Shown here in pieces: positions 1-8,786 of a DNA stretch of 18,607 nucleotides. Position 1 is the first letter of the stretch; each line of letters starts with the position of its first letter. The stretch comes from Alectoria sarmentosa (Eukaryota; Ascomycota; Lecanoromycetes; Lecanorales; Parmeliaceae): contig WOGZ01000503.1 of NCBI GenBank assembly GCA_009733775.1, forward strand, positions 1 to 18,607, in the 5' to 3' direction. Both the position numbers and the translations under genes were made by a program. The notes beneath the pieces are model-generated. The model did no database searches and was not told the origin of the DNA. It was given only the letters and a program-made list of their open reading frames with translations.

Positions 1-669
1 TTTCAACATAAAGTTGACAAATCATTTAATCGTATATAAGCGACGATAAGGTAATCATAACGATACATAAAATAAAAATCGTTTCATTAAATGTTCGTTT
101 TATTCTGAATTTAATATGATTTAAAACATATATAATATAATATAAAGTCATAACGTGAACGTTTTGTTTTTATAAAAAAATGATTTGCTCGTCGAATTCG
201 CGAAACATTATAAAAATTTATTCTCACAAATACACATTATTATTTATATTACGAACCGTAATGAAATTATCATTATAATTAATATCAAAATTATAATATA
301 AACGTTTAATGATAATTCGAATCATATTTTTTACATCAACGATAATGATCACATTTTAATATGTGAAATTTTATGTTAAAACTATTCGCTCAACGTGATC
401 TTTATTTACGATTCGATTTAAAATATCGAACGTTTAATTTGATTTTAAGAAAAAAATAAAACATTTCGACGCAATTCGATTTCTTCATTTTACGACATAT
501 TTTAGGGAAACCCCCTAGTTTTAAGACGATATCTGAATTCAAAATTGAATATAAATTATTTCCCTTTTAAGACTAGTCACAATCTATTTTTAAAAACTTA
601 AGATATATATTTCGTTTTCATTAACCAGTTACAACAGATAAGTCTTCGATAAATTCATTTTTAAAAAAT

Positions 670-729
670 CTGTTCGTGATTTGTTTGACATCTGTTGAAA
701 ATCTGTTGAAAATCTGTTGAGAACTCATT
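670..729 (+). repeat. 11-bp tandem array, TCTGTTGAAAA type
   Basis: The trinucleotide GTT recurs at 672, 683, 694, 705 and 716, exactly every 11 bp, and ATT at 727 fits as a mutated sixth unit. The best units (691-721) read TCTGTTGAAAA. The same 11-bp spacing occurs in the MITEs and in the GC-rich element at the end of the window, with different unit sequences. Confidence 0.75.
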
Positions 730-1069
730 AACAGTTTTTTGAACATTTATTAATAATTTGCAAATAACTTTTAACATTTATTTAATGTTATCTCATAAAT
801 TTTGTAAATATATATTTTTGAAATTTCTTTAAGTCACGTGATCTTATAATATATTACTTCTAAAGGTCATTTATTATCATTTTTTGAAATCTTCATTTAA
901 AAGTTTCAAAACGTTGATATTTATTCAAATATACGTTTAACGAATTTTAAAATTAGCTTTCGTTAGCGTAAACTCTATTTTAAAATATATAATTAATTGA
1001 AAATTATATTAAATACGTCTTTAATAACATATTCAAAAAAATTACATGTTGAAAATTGTCGATAGGTTG

Positions 1070-1091
1070 TTAACAGATTTTCAACAGATTT
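1070..1091 (-). repeat. Inverted partner of the TCTGTTGAAAA array
   Basis: Two 11-bp units, TTAACAGATTT and TCAACAGATTT, are the reverse complement of the units at 691-721. The arms lie about 350 bp apart and could pair as a long, imperfect fold-back. The nearby CGCGTTGTTATT resembles the sequence next to the array in the MITEs (CGCGTTGTTGTTATT), so a distant relationship to that family is possible. Confidence 0.5.
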
Positions 1092-1148
1092 TGTCGATTA
1101 ACTTGTTATTGACCAGAAATCTTTCGCTCGCGTTGTTATTTTAAGGTA

Positions 1149-1548
1149 GTAAAAAAAAATTAAAATTTGATATTATTAACGATAAATAAAGTTTCACGAA
1201 TTTTTTCGCGAATTTTTTAATTATAAAAAATTTCAAAATAATTAACACAGCTTAAAGGAAATAACACACATAAATTAATAAAAAATTAAAAAATTAAAAA
1301 CCCTGATTTGATAATTCTCACATATTACGTCAACAATATTTTATACTTAAAAATTAATAAAATGTACATTTAAAAAAGATTAATTAAATGAATTTAAAAA
1401 ATGAGATATTATATCGAGCGAACTCTTTATCGATCATAAAACGATTATAAACATAATCAAATTAACTTTTATAATTATCAAAAGTTCGAAAAGATAATAA
1501 TTATTTTTTGCAATTTTATAAAGAAAACAAATGCGAAAATTTTATTTA
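1149..1548 (+). pseudogene. L1-like LINE, 5' fragment (end of endonuclease domain)
   Basis: This A-rich strand continues directly into the LINE at 8787 once the Copia element and one copy of its target duplication are removed. From about 1301 the frame reads P-stop-F-D-N-S-H, then RQQYFIL, then NEILYRA near 1400-1430. This resembles the end of an apurinic-type endonuclease (TW...SRIDYI, later SDH), with TGA standing for Trp. In intact LINEs this domain nicks the genomic target before reverse transcription. Upstream endonuclease motifs were not found, so the LINE is either 5'-truncated near 1149 or decayed beyond recognition. The family match is weaker here than in the RT part. Confidence 0.45.
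1544..1548. repeat. Target-site duplication of Copia copy 1, left (ATTTA)
   Basis: ATTTA immediately precedes the 5' LTR and is repeated exactly at 8782-8786 after the 3' LTR. Five bp is the usual duplication length for Copia integrases. Confidence 0.85.
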
Positions 1549-1702
1549 TATCGGAATTCAGGTCACGTGATAGGTCACGTGACGGGCGTATACGTTCGTA
1601 ACTTAGGTCGCACTTTCCTTCGTAACACTTTTAAAATAATACAATTACCTTCATAGCACTCTTAAAATAATACAATTAAATGTTCTATATTATATTTTCA
1701 CA
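1549..1702 (+). repeat. 5' LTR of Copia copy 1
   Basis: It aligns end to end with 8628-8781. Its first bases TA correspond to TG in the other LTRs (a G-to-A change) and it ends in CA. It holds two CACGTG boxes (1564-1569 and 1576-1581) in a 12-bp repeat, and a 31-bp tandem duplication (1619-1649 and 1650-1680). In the first 70 bases the two LTRs differ at about 17 positions; nearly all are transitions and I saw one transversion. Confidence 0.9.
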
Positions 1703-1720
1703 AATTATGAATTCGAGCTT
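1703..1720 (+). promoter_or_regulatory. Probable primer binding site
   Basis: The sequence directly after the LTR reads AATTATGAATTCGAGC in copy 1 and AATTATAAACTCAAAC in copy 3. Assuming transitions, both can descend from TTATGAGCCC, the complement of the anticodon arm of initiator tRNA-Met. Half-tRNA priming from that arm is known for Copia elements. This is an inference from two decayed copies. Confidence 0.45.
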
Positions 1721-1890
1721 GCCCGACGATCGTTACAAATATGATTTATCTATTCATCATTATGATTATAATTCTTTTTAAACATTTCATATTCATCGCA
1801 ATAAGATAATCAATTATAAAGGTTTTCATTTATTAACCTCTTTGAAATGAGCAATTTTCATTTGCAAAATGATCTTTGAATTTGAGCGGT
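1707..1890 (+). pseudogene. Leader ORF starting inside the primer site, unknown function
   Basis: The ATG at 1707 overlaps the probable primer site and opens a frame beginning MNSSLPDDRYKY, followed by an HHYDYN stretch, a TAA at 1779, then HRNKIINYK in the same frame. Copy 3 has the equivalent frame open for about 60 codons with INSNLPDDRYKY, HHYNYNYF, HRNEIINYK and HLQDNL. Frame agreement between two heavily mutated copies suggests real coding. I do not recognise the product. It could be the start of Gag, separated from the rest by decayed sequence or an intron, or a small separate leader protein. Confidence 0.4.
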
Positions 1891-2678
1891 TATGATTCGA
1901 AATTCGAGGATTGAAAGTCTCTCAGCCCTCGATAAGTCGAAGTTATTCGTTTTTAATCGAGATCGTATGCGATTTGCGATCGTGCGATCGAATTATGATA
2001 AAGTTTTTGTAACATTGTTAACTTTTTTGCGTGAGACACATTAAACAAAAAAAAGAATACGTTTTTGTTTTTATGACATTTCATTAAATTGATGATTTAT
2101 ATTCTCAACGGTGTATCGAATCAATAAAATAAATTAAATGATTAAATGTTAATATTATTATCAATTTGATTATCGTTTAAAACAATTTAAAGTTAATTTC
2201 ATTATTATTTAAACGTTTAAAAATTTATTTAAAATCAAAAATAATAAACTTTATGTGTTAAAATTGACGTTTTGATTTTAAAAATCTTTTAAAAAAAAAG
2301 ATTAAGACTTTATCATCGAATTTTTTATTTATTATCGATAACATTTTATTATCATGATCATAAAGTTTAATCAATCTCAATCTTACGATAATAATCGTCG
2401 AAATGAATATTTTAAATTCAAATTTTTGATTGAACAACATAAGAAAAATGCGAATTTTTTAAAAAGATTTATATATTTATAATTGCATTTAATACAATTT
2501 CAATCGAATTTAATTTTTATTATCAAATTTAAAATCAAATTCTTTATATTATTAACATTATTTCATTATTTCATTATCGTTTAAATTTATTATTAATTTT
2601 CGTATAAACACTTCTCATTGTTATTATAAAACCTTAAAACATAATAATAATAATTAATTGATATTAATAAAAACTTAA
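1891..2678. other. Copia copy 1, 5' internal region without recognised coding
   Basis: The region is repeated at 12664-13311 and 16415-17210, so it belongs to the element. No convincing frame is shared by the copies. A stretch near 1965-1995 is rich in GATCG/CGATC palindromes. A 183-bp open frame on the minus strand at 2258-2440 is not supported by the other copies. The region may be an untranslated leader, an intron or the fully decayed N-terminus of Gag. Confidence 0.5.
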
Positions 2679-3830
2679 ATGATTTTGATGAAGATTGATA
2701 AAGCATTTTTTTTTTTTTTTTTTATATTATCGTCGTGCGATAACGATTTTAAAGTTAACGAGAAGTTATTTGACGCTTTAAACGATATCAAAATCTTTAA
2801 TTTACGCGTTAAAGGCAAACGACCTTATTTATTAACTCTTTTTAAAACGTTCGAATCGTTCTTTAAATTATTATCAAATTCATTTATTTCGATATCTTTT
2901 CAGAGCGATATTCTCGATTCATTTTCAATCGTGATAAAAATCTCATTTTCGTTATTTTCATTATTATTATCAATCTTTTACATTTTTTCATTTATTTTTC
3001 TCGATATTAATAATTAAATTTAACGTTTAAAATATTATTGAAAATGTTTTTATGAATAATAAAAGCAATTTCTTTTTGATCTTTATTATCATTTTAAAAT
3101 TCATTATCGAATATATTAAATGAAATGAAGATATTAACGATTAATTAATATTAAACAATTTTCAATTTTTTATTAACATTATTAAATTTAAAACTTACGT
3201 GATTATTCGTTAACGTTTTAATTATGTTGATTATTAATTTATTAAAAAGTATAACGAGAATTTTCAAATTATGTTGAACGTTATCGATGTTTATTATAAA
3301 TTTATAAGTCTTGAATTTTACATCGAGCTTATGCGTTAATTGCATAATATTAACATTAATTTTAAAAAAAACATTCATTAATATGAAAAGGATTTTCGCA
3401 AAATTAATATCGAAATTATTAATTTAAACGATTTATTATCATTATCGAAGTCTTATTTTATTTAATTTTTTCTCATAAAATTCGACGAAATTTACGATAT
3501 CTTTATAATAATTTATATTCAAATTTATATGTTTTATGATTCGAATATAATTAAATTCGATTTGATTATTTATAATGTAATAAACGAAGAGCGTTATATA
3601 TTTATAATTAAAGAAAATAATGTTATTATGCTCGTTTATCGCAATAATAAAAACAAATAATTCATTAAAGACGATTTCGACGATTTTGATTTTATTAATC
3701 GTGAAATTTATATTTTTTATAAAATCGTTGATCGTAAATTCAAGCATTTCTTTATTAAATGTTAAATCAAATTTCTTTATTTAAAGTTTGAGAAGTTTAT
3801 GAATAAATAAAAAAAGAAAAAAAAGACGCA
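2679..3830 (+). pseudogene. gag: Copia gag, decayed (copy 1)
   Basis: Gag coats the RNA genome and forms the intracellular particle. Two parts are visible. 2679-3017 is open in one frame, with SSCDNDFKVNEKLFDALND and IFNLRVKGKRPYLL; copy 3 keeps the same frame with SSCDNDFKINKKSFNVLND. From about 3259 a second frame gives MLNVIDVYYKF, FYIELMR, LHNININF, INLNDLLSLSKSY and NVINEERYIFIIKENN. These match the pattern of Copia UBN2-type Gag (a short LLSLP-S-Y motif, then an EER-containing segment). A KHFFIKC motif (about 3742-3762) keeps the HX4C spacing of a zinc knuckle, but the first two cysteines are not seen. A lysine-rich tail follows at 3808-3825. The opposite-strand frames here are shadows. 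Confidence 0.65.
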
Positions 3831-4623
3831 AATCAATATTATTTATTTAAACATTAATATTTCAAATATCAAGCGTAAACGCATCGAAGAAACGTTATTT
3901 AACGTTTTCGTTTCAGAAAAAGATAATTATCTTAACGTTAATATAATGTATATTTTAAAAAAAAATTATCTTTATATTCATATAACATTTTTGAACGAAT
4001 TAAACGATCAAAATTATTCGAATATTATTTTGAATGATTTTAACATTTTGAGGGTAATTAATTAAATAAATCAAAACGAAAATTTTATTAATTTAATAAC
4101 GAATCTTAATCTGAACAAAAATTTATTATTTATTAAATTTATGAATCTCGATATTCGAATTATGATAAATTTTGATTACACTCGTTATTTCTTTATTGAT
4201 CGTTCGATATTTATTATTTATATCAAAATTCAATCTCGATTTATTAAAGACATTAAAAACGTTAAAATTTAATCTTTTATTTATGATATCATTAATCTTG
4301 ATTACAATATCAATGATAAACGCGTTATTTTAATGATTTTTAATGTTTTATATATGTTTGATATGAATATTAATCTTTTATCGATTGAAAAGTTCTTAAA
4401 TATCGATATTGAAATCGTTTTTTATAAAAAAAATTGTGTTTTAATTTAAAACAATATAACATTAATCGATACGCGAAATTATGATTTGTTTTTTTTAAAC
4501 CTTTAAGAAGGCAATAATGTTTTAATCGTTTATAACGTTTTTTTAAATTCAATTTATTAATTATAACATGTTCGCATAAATTATTTAAATTAATAAAATC
4601 TTAATAAATTATTTAATATCGTT
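3831..4623 (+). pseudogene. pol: Copia protease and GAG-pre-integrase region, decayed (copy 1)
   Basis: This is in the same frame as gag, with few stops from 3831 to about 4260. IEETLFNVFVSEKDN precedes LDIRIMINFDYTRY at about 4147, the expected place of the Copia aspartic protease motif D-S/T-G-A followed by HMT; the catalytic triplet itself is lost. NVLYMFDMNINLLSIEKF at 4342-4395 matches the strongly conserved VLYVP-NLLS motif between protease and integrase. An NYDLFFLNL segment near 4480 fits the GAG-pre-integrase domain. The protease would mature the polyprotein inside the particle. Copy 2 lacks about 185 bp in the middle of this region. Confidence 0.7.
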
Positions 4624-5470
4624 ATGAATGTGAATTTTTTCAAAAATATTATCAAAAAATATATCTGCGAATGTTATGTGATAAGTCATCAAAAAATTAT
4701 TTTTTATAATAATCTTATAACTTTCGATATCTTATTAAACGAATTTATTTATAACGATTTTATTAAATCTTTGATTTTCATTAATTTTAACGATTATAAA
4801 TATTTTATAACGTTTAAAGACGATTTCATTTATTATTTTAAAATCTATTATATTCGTTATAAAAATAAGATCTTTATCATATTTTTACGTTTCAAAATTT
4901 ATTTAAAATTTCACGATTATTAAATTAATCGCATTCATTTCGATAATGAAAACGAATATATTAATAAAGTCTTTTTTGAATATCTTATTTAATCGAACAT
5001 TAAACAAAAACTCATTATCATAAATAATTTCGAAATGAATAAAATCGTTAAATGATTCGATCAAATTTTAATAAATAAGATTCATTTAATTTTATTAAAT
5101 TTTAATTTTAATAAATTCTTTTGATTTAAAATAATGATTATAATCAATTATTTAACGATGCGTTTTTTTAATATCAAAATCATCGTCACATTTTTCAAAA
5201 TCTTTTATTATCGCAAATTTATTCTTTTTCATTTGCGTATCATTAATTTTATTATTTACGTTTTAAAATGTATTTAAAAAAAGCTTATAAATAAAAATGA
5301 GAAATATATTCTTTTAAATTACGAAAATAAATTCATTTTTCGTTTTTATAATTTAATCAAAAAAAAATTATTCGCATTAACGATATACATTTCGTCGAAA
5401 AACGTTCACATTTTATAAATTTCGAAAAAGAAATTGAGGTTTATAAATCTTTAAATAAACGTTAACGTTT
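4624..5470 (+). pseudogene. pol: Copia integrase, decayed (copy 1)
   Basis: Integrase inserts the element's cDNA into chromosomes. A 99-codon open stretch starts at 4624. YICECYVISHQK near 4660-4695 is a remnant of the zinc-binding region. The core follows with FDILLNEFIYND (first Asp region), then INFNDYKYFITFKDDF and KIYYIRYKNKIF, matching the KYFVTFIDDYSR and KSEVF patterns of Copia integrases. RIHFDNENEYINKVFFEYL at about 4928 carries the second Asp (DNG-EY pattern). FEMNKIVKxFDQ near 5028-5060 carries the Glu (E-NG--ER-N pattern). Downstream motifs include NYLTMRFFNIKI and the ENKFIFRFYN type of C-terminal segment (near 5320-5355). Stops replace Trp and Gln codons. Copy 2 repeats this region at 15264-16090. 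Confidence 0.88.
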
Positions 5471-5942
5471 TTTTATATCAATATTCATTATGAAAAAAAC
5501 ATTAAATAAATAACATATCATTATATTGTTAAATATTGAATTTATGATTTCGATTAAATCGTCAAATCGATTATCGTTAACGAATATTCGATCATCGTCA
5601 ATCGTTAATCGCTTTTAAAAATCTCATTTTATTATTATTATAATGCGTATATTTATAACATTTGTTAAATCTGTTACATTAATCGTTAAATTTATCGTTA
5701 TTTTCCCTTTATCGATATTTTTGAAATTTATTAAAATGAAAATTATGCGAGAACACCTCGAATATAAAATTATTTAAAAAATATTTGATAATCATAAAAA
5801 TCTCATTATTTCGAATCTTCGTGATTTATCGTTTAATTTTTTAACGAAAATTTTCGTTATTTTTATTCTTTTTGCGAATCATGTTAATAAATTTAACATT
5901 TTCGAATTTATAATTTATAAATAAACGATTTTTAATAATTTA
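5471..5942. other. Copia pol linker, no recognisable domain (copy 1)
   Basis: This variable spacer lies between integrase and RT. The reading frame changes from 1 modulo 3 to 0 modulo 3 somewhere in it, so it must contain at least one frame-breaking indel. Copia proteins are normally poorly conserved here. Copy 2 is cut at the equivalent of about 5474 by insertion of copy 3, so no second copy is available for comparison. Confidence 0.5.
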
Positions 5943-6890
5943 ATTCGTATAAATTAAAAAATTGATATATGAAATAAATATAAAGATTTTATAAACAATA
6001 ACATTTAATATCTTATTTAACCGTCTTTAAGGGTTTATATCTTTTGAAATCGTTGAATTTACATCATAAAATGAGATTTTGAAAAAGAAATTATTCATTA
6101 TAAGACACGTTAAATTATTCGAGAATTCGAATAATAAAAAAATCATGATTATTATGATATTTTCGCGTTAATAATAAAGTTTATAAATTATAAAATGATT
6201 TTTACGTTTATGACGATTATGAATTAAAATATAAAATAAATAAATATCAAAATCGTTTTTCTTTATAACGATATTCAAAAAAACATTTATGTGTAATAAT
6301 TTAACGATTTTAATAAAGATAATATTAAGATTTATAAATTGAATAAGATTTTTTATGATTTGAAATAATCTTTTAAGATTTAATATCAACATTTTTTGAT
6401 TTATATAAAAAAATTCGATCTTAATTTCATCGAATCGAACGATAATATGTTTATAAATCTTTAAAAAAAAATCATTATAACGCTTTATGTCGATAATGTT
6501 TTAATTATAAATCGCAATAAAGTCATTATCAAATAAATTAAAGATGTTTTAAACGTTAAATTTTATATATTAAATTTGAAATTATGCGTTTTTTATTTGA
6601 GCATAATTATCAAAAGGGATCGTTATAATAATATTATTCGTTTAAAATAAAAAGCGTATATCACACATTTTCTCAATTATTTCAAATATTGAAATCTCAT
6701 TTTTATCAATATATTATTCGAAATTAATCGCAAATTGATATTCGTCGAAAAGAATTATGTGATTTTTAAAAGGTTTCATAAAAAATATCAATTCGTTATG
6801 AGTTTTTTTATATACGTTATGTTGAAAATTCGTTTCGATATCGTTTATGTTGTTTTTTTAATTAATCGATATTCAATTAACCTTATTTTA
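5943..6890 (+). pseudogene. pol: Copia reverse transcriptase, decayed (copy 1)
   Basis: RT copies the element RNA into DNA. One frame holds the whole domain. YLI then WVYK-like IYIIK, and HYKTRxIIREFE at about 6096-6130, fit the YKARLV-GF-Q motif. HDYYDIFA matches DY-ETFAPV, and VFLYNDIQKNIYV near 6250-6290 matches AFLNG-L-E-VYM. KLNKIFYDLKxSFKIxY near 6335-6375 matches K-LYGLKQSPR-WY. LYVDNVLIINRN has YVDN at 6486-6497, where the YVDD catalytic motif is altered by one G-to-A change. The C-terminal FVMSFFIYVML, then RFDIVYVV near 6830, fits the GSLMYL-TRPDI-YAV motif. All stops fit Trp or Gln codons changed by transitions. A minus-strand frame at 6168-6392 is a shadow. Confidence 0.92.
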
Positions 6891-7475
6891 ACGTATTAAA
6901 ATGCGATTATTCGAATTTTTCGATATTTTAAAAACATAATACATTATGAATTTATATATAATTTTTTTTTGAAGAATTTATTCGATTATATTGATTTTGA
7001 TTAAGATGAAAACTTAATTCGAAGATTCATTTTCGATTATTTATTTAATTTGAATAATGATGTTATTAATTGATTAAATAAACGTCAAATTATTATAATA
7101 TTATTCATTTATAAAATAAAATATATCGATTAAACGCAAATTATTAAGAAAACTCTTTGATTAAAGAATTTTCTTAATTAATTTCTGCGATCTAACGATT
7201 CGAATTTTAAAATTATTATGATTTTTGAAAATAATTAAAACGCAATCGTCTTCGCAAAAAACGTTCAATTTCATATTTATATCAAATACATTAATATCGT
7301 CCATTATTTTGTGCGCGATAAAGTTAATAATGATATTATAAATGTTTAATATATTTTTATTAATAAACAAATGATTAATGATTTTATCAAAATTTTATGT
7401 TTCGATAAATTTGTTATCTTTCGCAATGTCTTTAAAATGAAAACAATTTCATATCATTTATTTAAAATTATATAA
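6891..7475 (+). pseudogene. pol: Copia RNase H and pol C-terminus, decayed (copy 1)
   Basis: RNase H removes the RNA template during cDNA synthesis. The frame is the same as RT. DYIDFDxDENLIRR matches the GY-DADWAG---R-S motif with the first catalytic Asp. The segment from LNNDVIN to KRQIIII fits the SKRQ-VALSS motif. NAIVFAKNVQFHIYIKYI and IVHYFVRDKVNNDIINV match the AI-L--NP--H-RTKHID--HF-RE-V motif. INKQMINDFIKIL matches T--Q-ADI-TK-L. The TAA at 7473-7475 is the likely true end of pol. The frame needs no indel over more than 500 bp, so decay was by substitution. Confidence 0.9.
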
Positions 7476-7810
7476 ATCATTATTTCAAAAAAAAATTTAA
7501 GTTGTTATCATTATTTAATGTTCGTAATTTCAAAAAAATGATTTCATTAATTTTCACATTTCGAATAATCGATTAAATGATTAATCGAAATCGAAATCAT
7601 TCGCAAAACCTTAATATCAATTTTAACGTATTAAAACTTCGTTATATTATCATTATATCAAAAGTTGATTTATCGTTATTATAATTATAATAATAATCTT
7701 TGCGAACCTCTTTTCGAAAAATCTATTTTTATGTTCGATTCAAATTTGAAATTAATGTCGTCATTCAAAAGGTCGTTATCGTCGTTTTTTCGTTAAATGC
7801 CTTAAATATT

Positions 7811-7926
7811 CTCATAAGGTCATCATATTCATATCTCTTAAGATTATTATATTTATGCTCTTAAGATTATTATACTCATGCTCTTAAAATCATCACACTT
7901 ATATTCTTAAACGTTATTGTCGTTAT
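7811..7926 (+). repeat. 23-bp tandem repeat, CTCTTAAGATTATTATA type
   Basis: Units at 7835-7857, 7858-7880 and 7881-7903 begin CTCTTAA and are 23 bp each. More degenerate units flank them on both sides. It lies in the 3' non-coding part of Copia copy 1. Confidence 0.8.
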
Positions 7927-8250
7927 CATTATCATGAACATCATCGTTATATATCGTTCGCATACACGTTATCAATCATTATTGTCAAGTATTAATATTT
8001 TGAAACGACTTTTACGAGTTTTATAATCGATCGCATATATACATATATGTGCATATACAATTCGAAATATTTCATTTAATCGGAAAATAAACTTTCACAT
8101 ATATTCATCGATTATATGTTAATCGATTTTTGATATACATTAAATGAATTGAAAATAAATTTGTCAAAAAACGGTTTTTCGTCAAAAAGTGGAATTTTTT
8201 TTATATGACATTATAACGAATATGTTCAAAAGGACATAATCGTTTTCAGA

Positions 8251-8332
8251 TTTTCGATTTTTATTCTTCTTATTCGGATTCGAATATCGCGAATTTCGAA
8301 TTTTGTTTTTGAAATTCGAATGTTTATGAAAA
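8251..8332 (+). repeat. 80-bp direct repeat with hairpin core, unit A
   Basis: Unit A matches unit B at 8408-8489, offset by 157 bp. Both contain ATCGCG, then TTTCGAATTTT, a short spacer and GAAATTCG, which can fold into a hairpin. The spacer between the units is itself repetitive (GATGATTTATGAGATAAAG, then GGTGATTTATGAAAAAAA). Confidence 0.75.
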
Positions 8333-8407
8333 GGGGAAAATGATGTATAAGAAATAAGGATGATTTATGAGATAAAGGTGATTTATGAAAAAAAAATGAT
8401 TATTCTT

Positions 8408-8489
8408 TTTCGGATTTTCATTATTTTTATCCGATTTTGAACATCGCGAGTTTCGAATTTTATATTTGAAATTCGGATTTTTATAAAGC
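8408..8489 (+). repeat. 80-bp direct repeat with hairpin core, unit B
   Basis: This is the second copy of the repeat at 8251-8332, with mostly transition differences and the same TTTCGAATTTT...GAAATTCG palindrome. Confidence 0.75.
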
Positions 8490-8618
8490 GTATAAAGAGT
8501 AAAGGAGATGCATAAAAATGATTTCATATTAATTATTCGACGTTAAATTCATTGTAATTATTCGACGTTCGATTCATTTTATTTATTTGACATTCGAATT
8601 TTTTAAAAGTATGCGTGC

Positions 8619-8627
8619 GAAGGGAAG
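8619..8627 (+). promoter_or_regulatory. Polypurine tract of Copia copy 1
   Basis: GAAGGGAAG lies directly against the first base of the 3' LTR, the required place for the plus-strand primer of an LTR retrotransposon. It is one of very few GGG runs in the area. Confidence 0.8.
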
Positions 8628-8781
8628 TGTCGAAATTTAGATTATGTGATAGATTATGTGACGGGCGCAGGCGCTTATAACTTAAATCGCACTTTTCTTC
8701 GTAGCACTCTTAAAGTAATACAATTACCTTCGTAACACTTTTAAAGTAATACAATTAAGTGTTCTACATCATATTTCCACA
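8628..8781 (+). repeat. 3' LTR of Copia copy 1
   Basis: It starts TGTCGAAATT and ends TTCCACA, 154 bp, colinear with the 5' LTR. It carries the same 31-bp tandem duplication (8698-8728 and 8729-8759). The two CACGTG boxes have become TATGTG, consistent with C-to-T changes. Confidence 0.92.
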
Positions 8782-8786
8782 ATTTA
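8782..8786. repeat. Target-site duplication of Copia copy 1, right (ATTTA)
   Basis: It is identical to 1544-1548. Confidence 0.85.

Larger units (their letters stand above)
1..1148. other. Unassigned AT-rich DNA, no gene seen
   Basis: No reading frame on either strand gave a recognisable protein family. The stretch is less A-biased on the + strand than the LINE that follows, so it is probably a different sequence. It contains an 11-bp-periodic array near 670-727 and an opposite-orientation partner near 1070-1091, which suggests a decayed non-autonomous element within about 500-1145, but I could not fix its ends. A short inverted motif TAGGG..CCCTA lies at 503-517. It may be the 5' flank or 5' part of the LINE, or another decayed repeat. 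Confidence 0.5.
7476..8618. other. Copia copy 1, 3' internal non-coding region
   Basis: No protein domain was seen between the pol stop and the 3' LTR. The region is unusually long for a Copia 3' leader (about 1.1 kb) and carries its own repeats: a 23-bp tandem array at 7811-7926 and an 80-bp direct repeat with a hairpin core at 8251-8332 and 8408-8489. Copies 2 and 3 do not reach this part within the window, so it cannot be compared. The open frame on the minus strand at 8324-8527 falls on the direct repeat and is not convincing. Confidence 0.55.
1549..8781 (+). mobile_element. Ty1/Copia LTR retrotransposon, copy 1, full length, decayed
   Basis: The element is 7,233 bp, bounded by two 154-bp LTRs and a 5-bp duplication. 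It contains a half-tRNA-like primer site, leader ORF, gag, protease, integrase, RT, RNase H and a purine tract, in the order that defines Copia (integrase before RT). Gag through integrase lies in one frame (positions equal to 1 modulo 3, about 3259-5440). RT through RNase H lies in another (0 modulo 3, about 5943-7475), so one net frameshift separates them. In-frame stops mostly stand where Trp or Gln is expected, as transition mutation would produce. It is inserted in a LINE in the same orientation and cannot encode active protein. Confidence 0.92.

Noticed and set aside
503..517. TTTAGGG and CCCTA motifs suggesting a telomere remnant
   Set aside because: Only a single inverted pair is present, with no tandem repetition.
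2258..2440. 60-codon open frame on the minus strand
   Set aside because: The equivalent regions of copies 2 and 3 do not keep it open, and the protein is of low complexity (Ile, Lys, Phe).
3151..3747. Open frames of 75 and 101 codons on the minus strand
   Set aside because: They are antisense to the gag frame, which shows UBN2-type motifs on the + strand. The minus-strand proteins have no family features.
8324..8527. 67-codon open frame on the minus strand
   Set aside because: It lies on the 80-bp direct repeat in the Copia 3' non-coding region. The composition is explained by the repeat.
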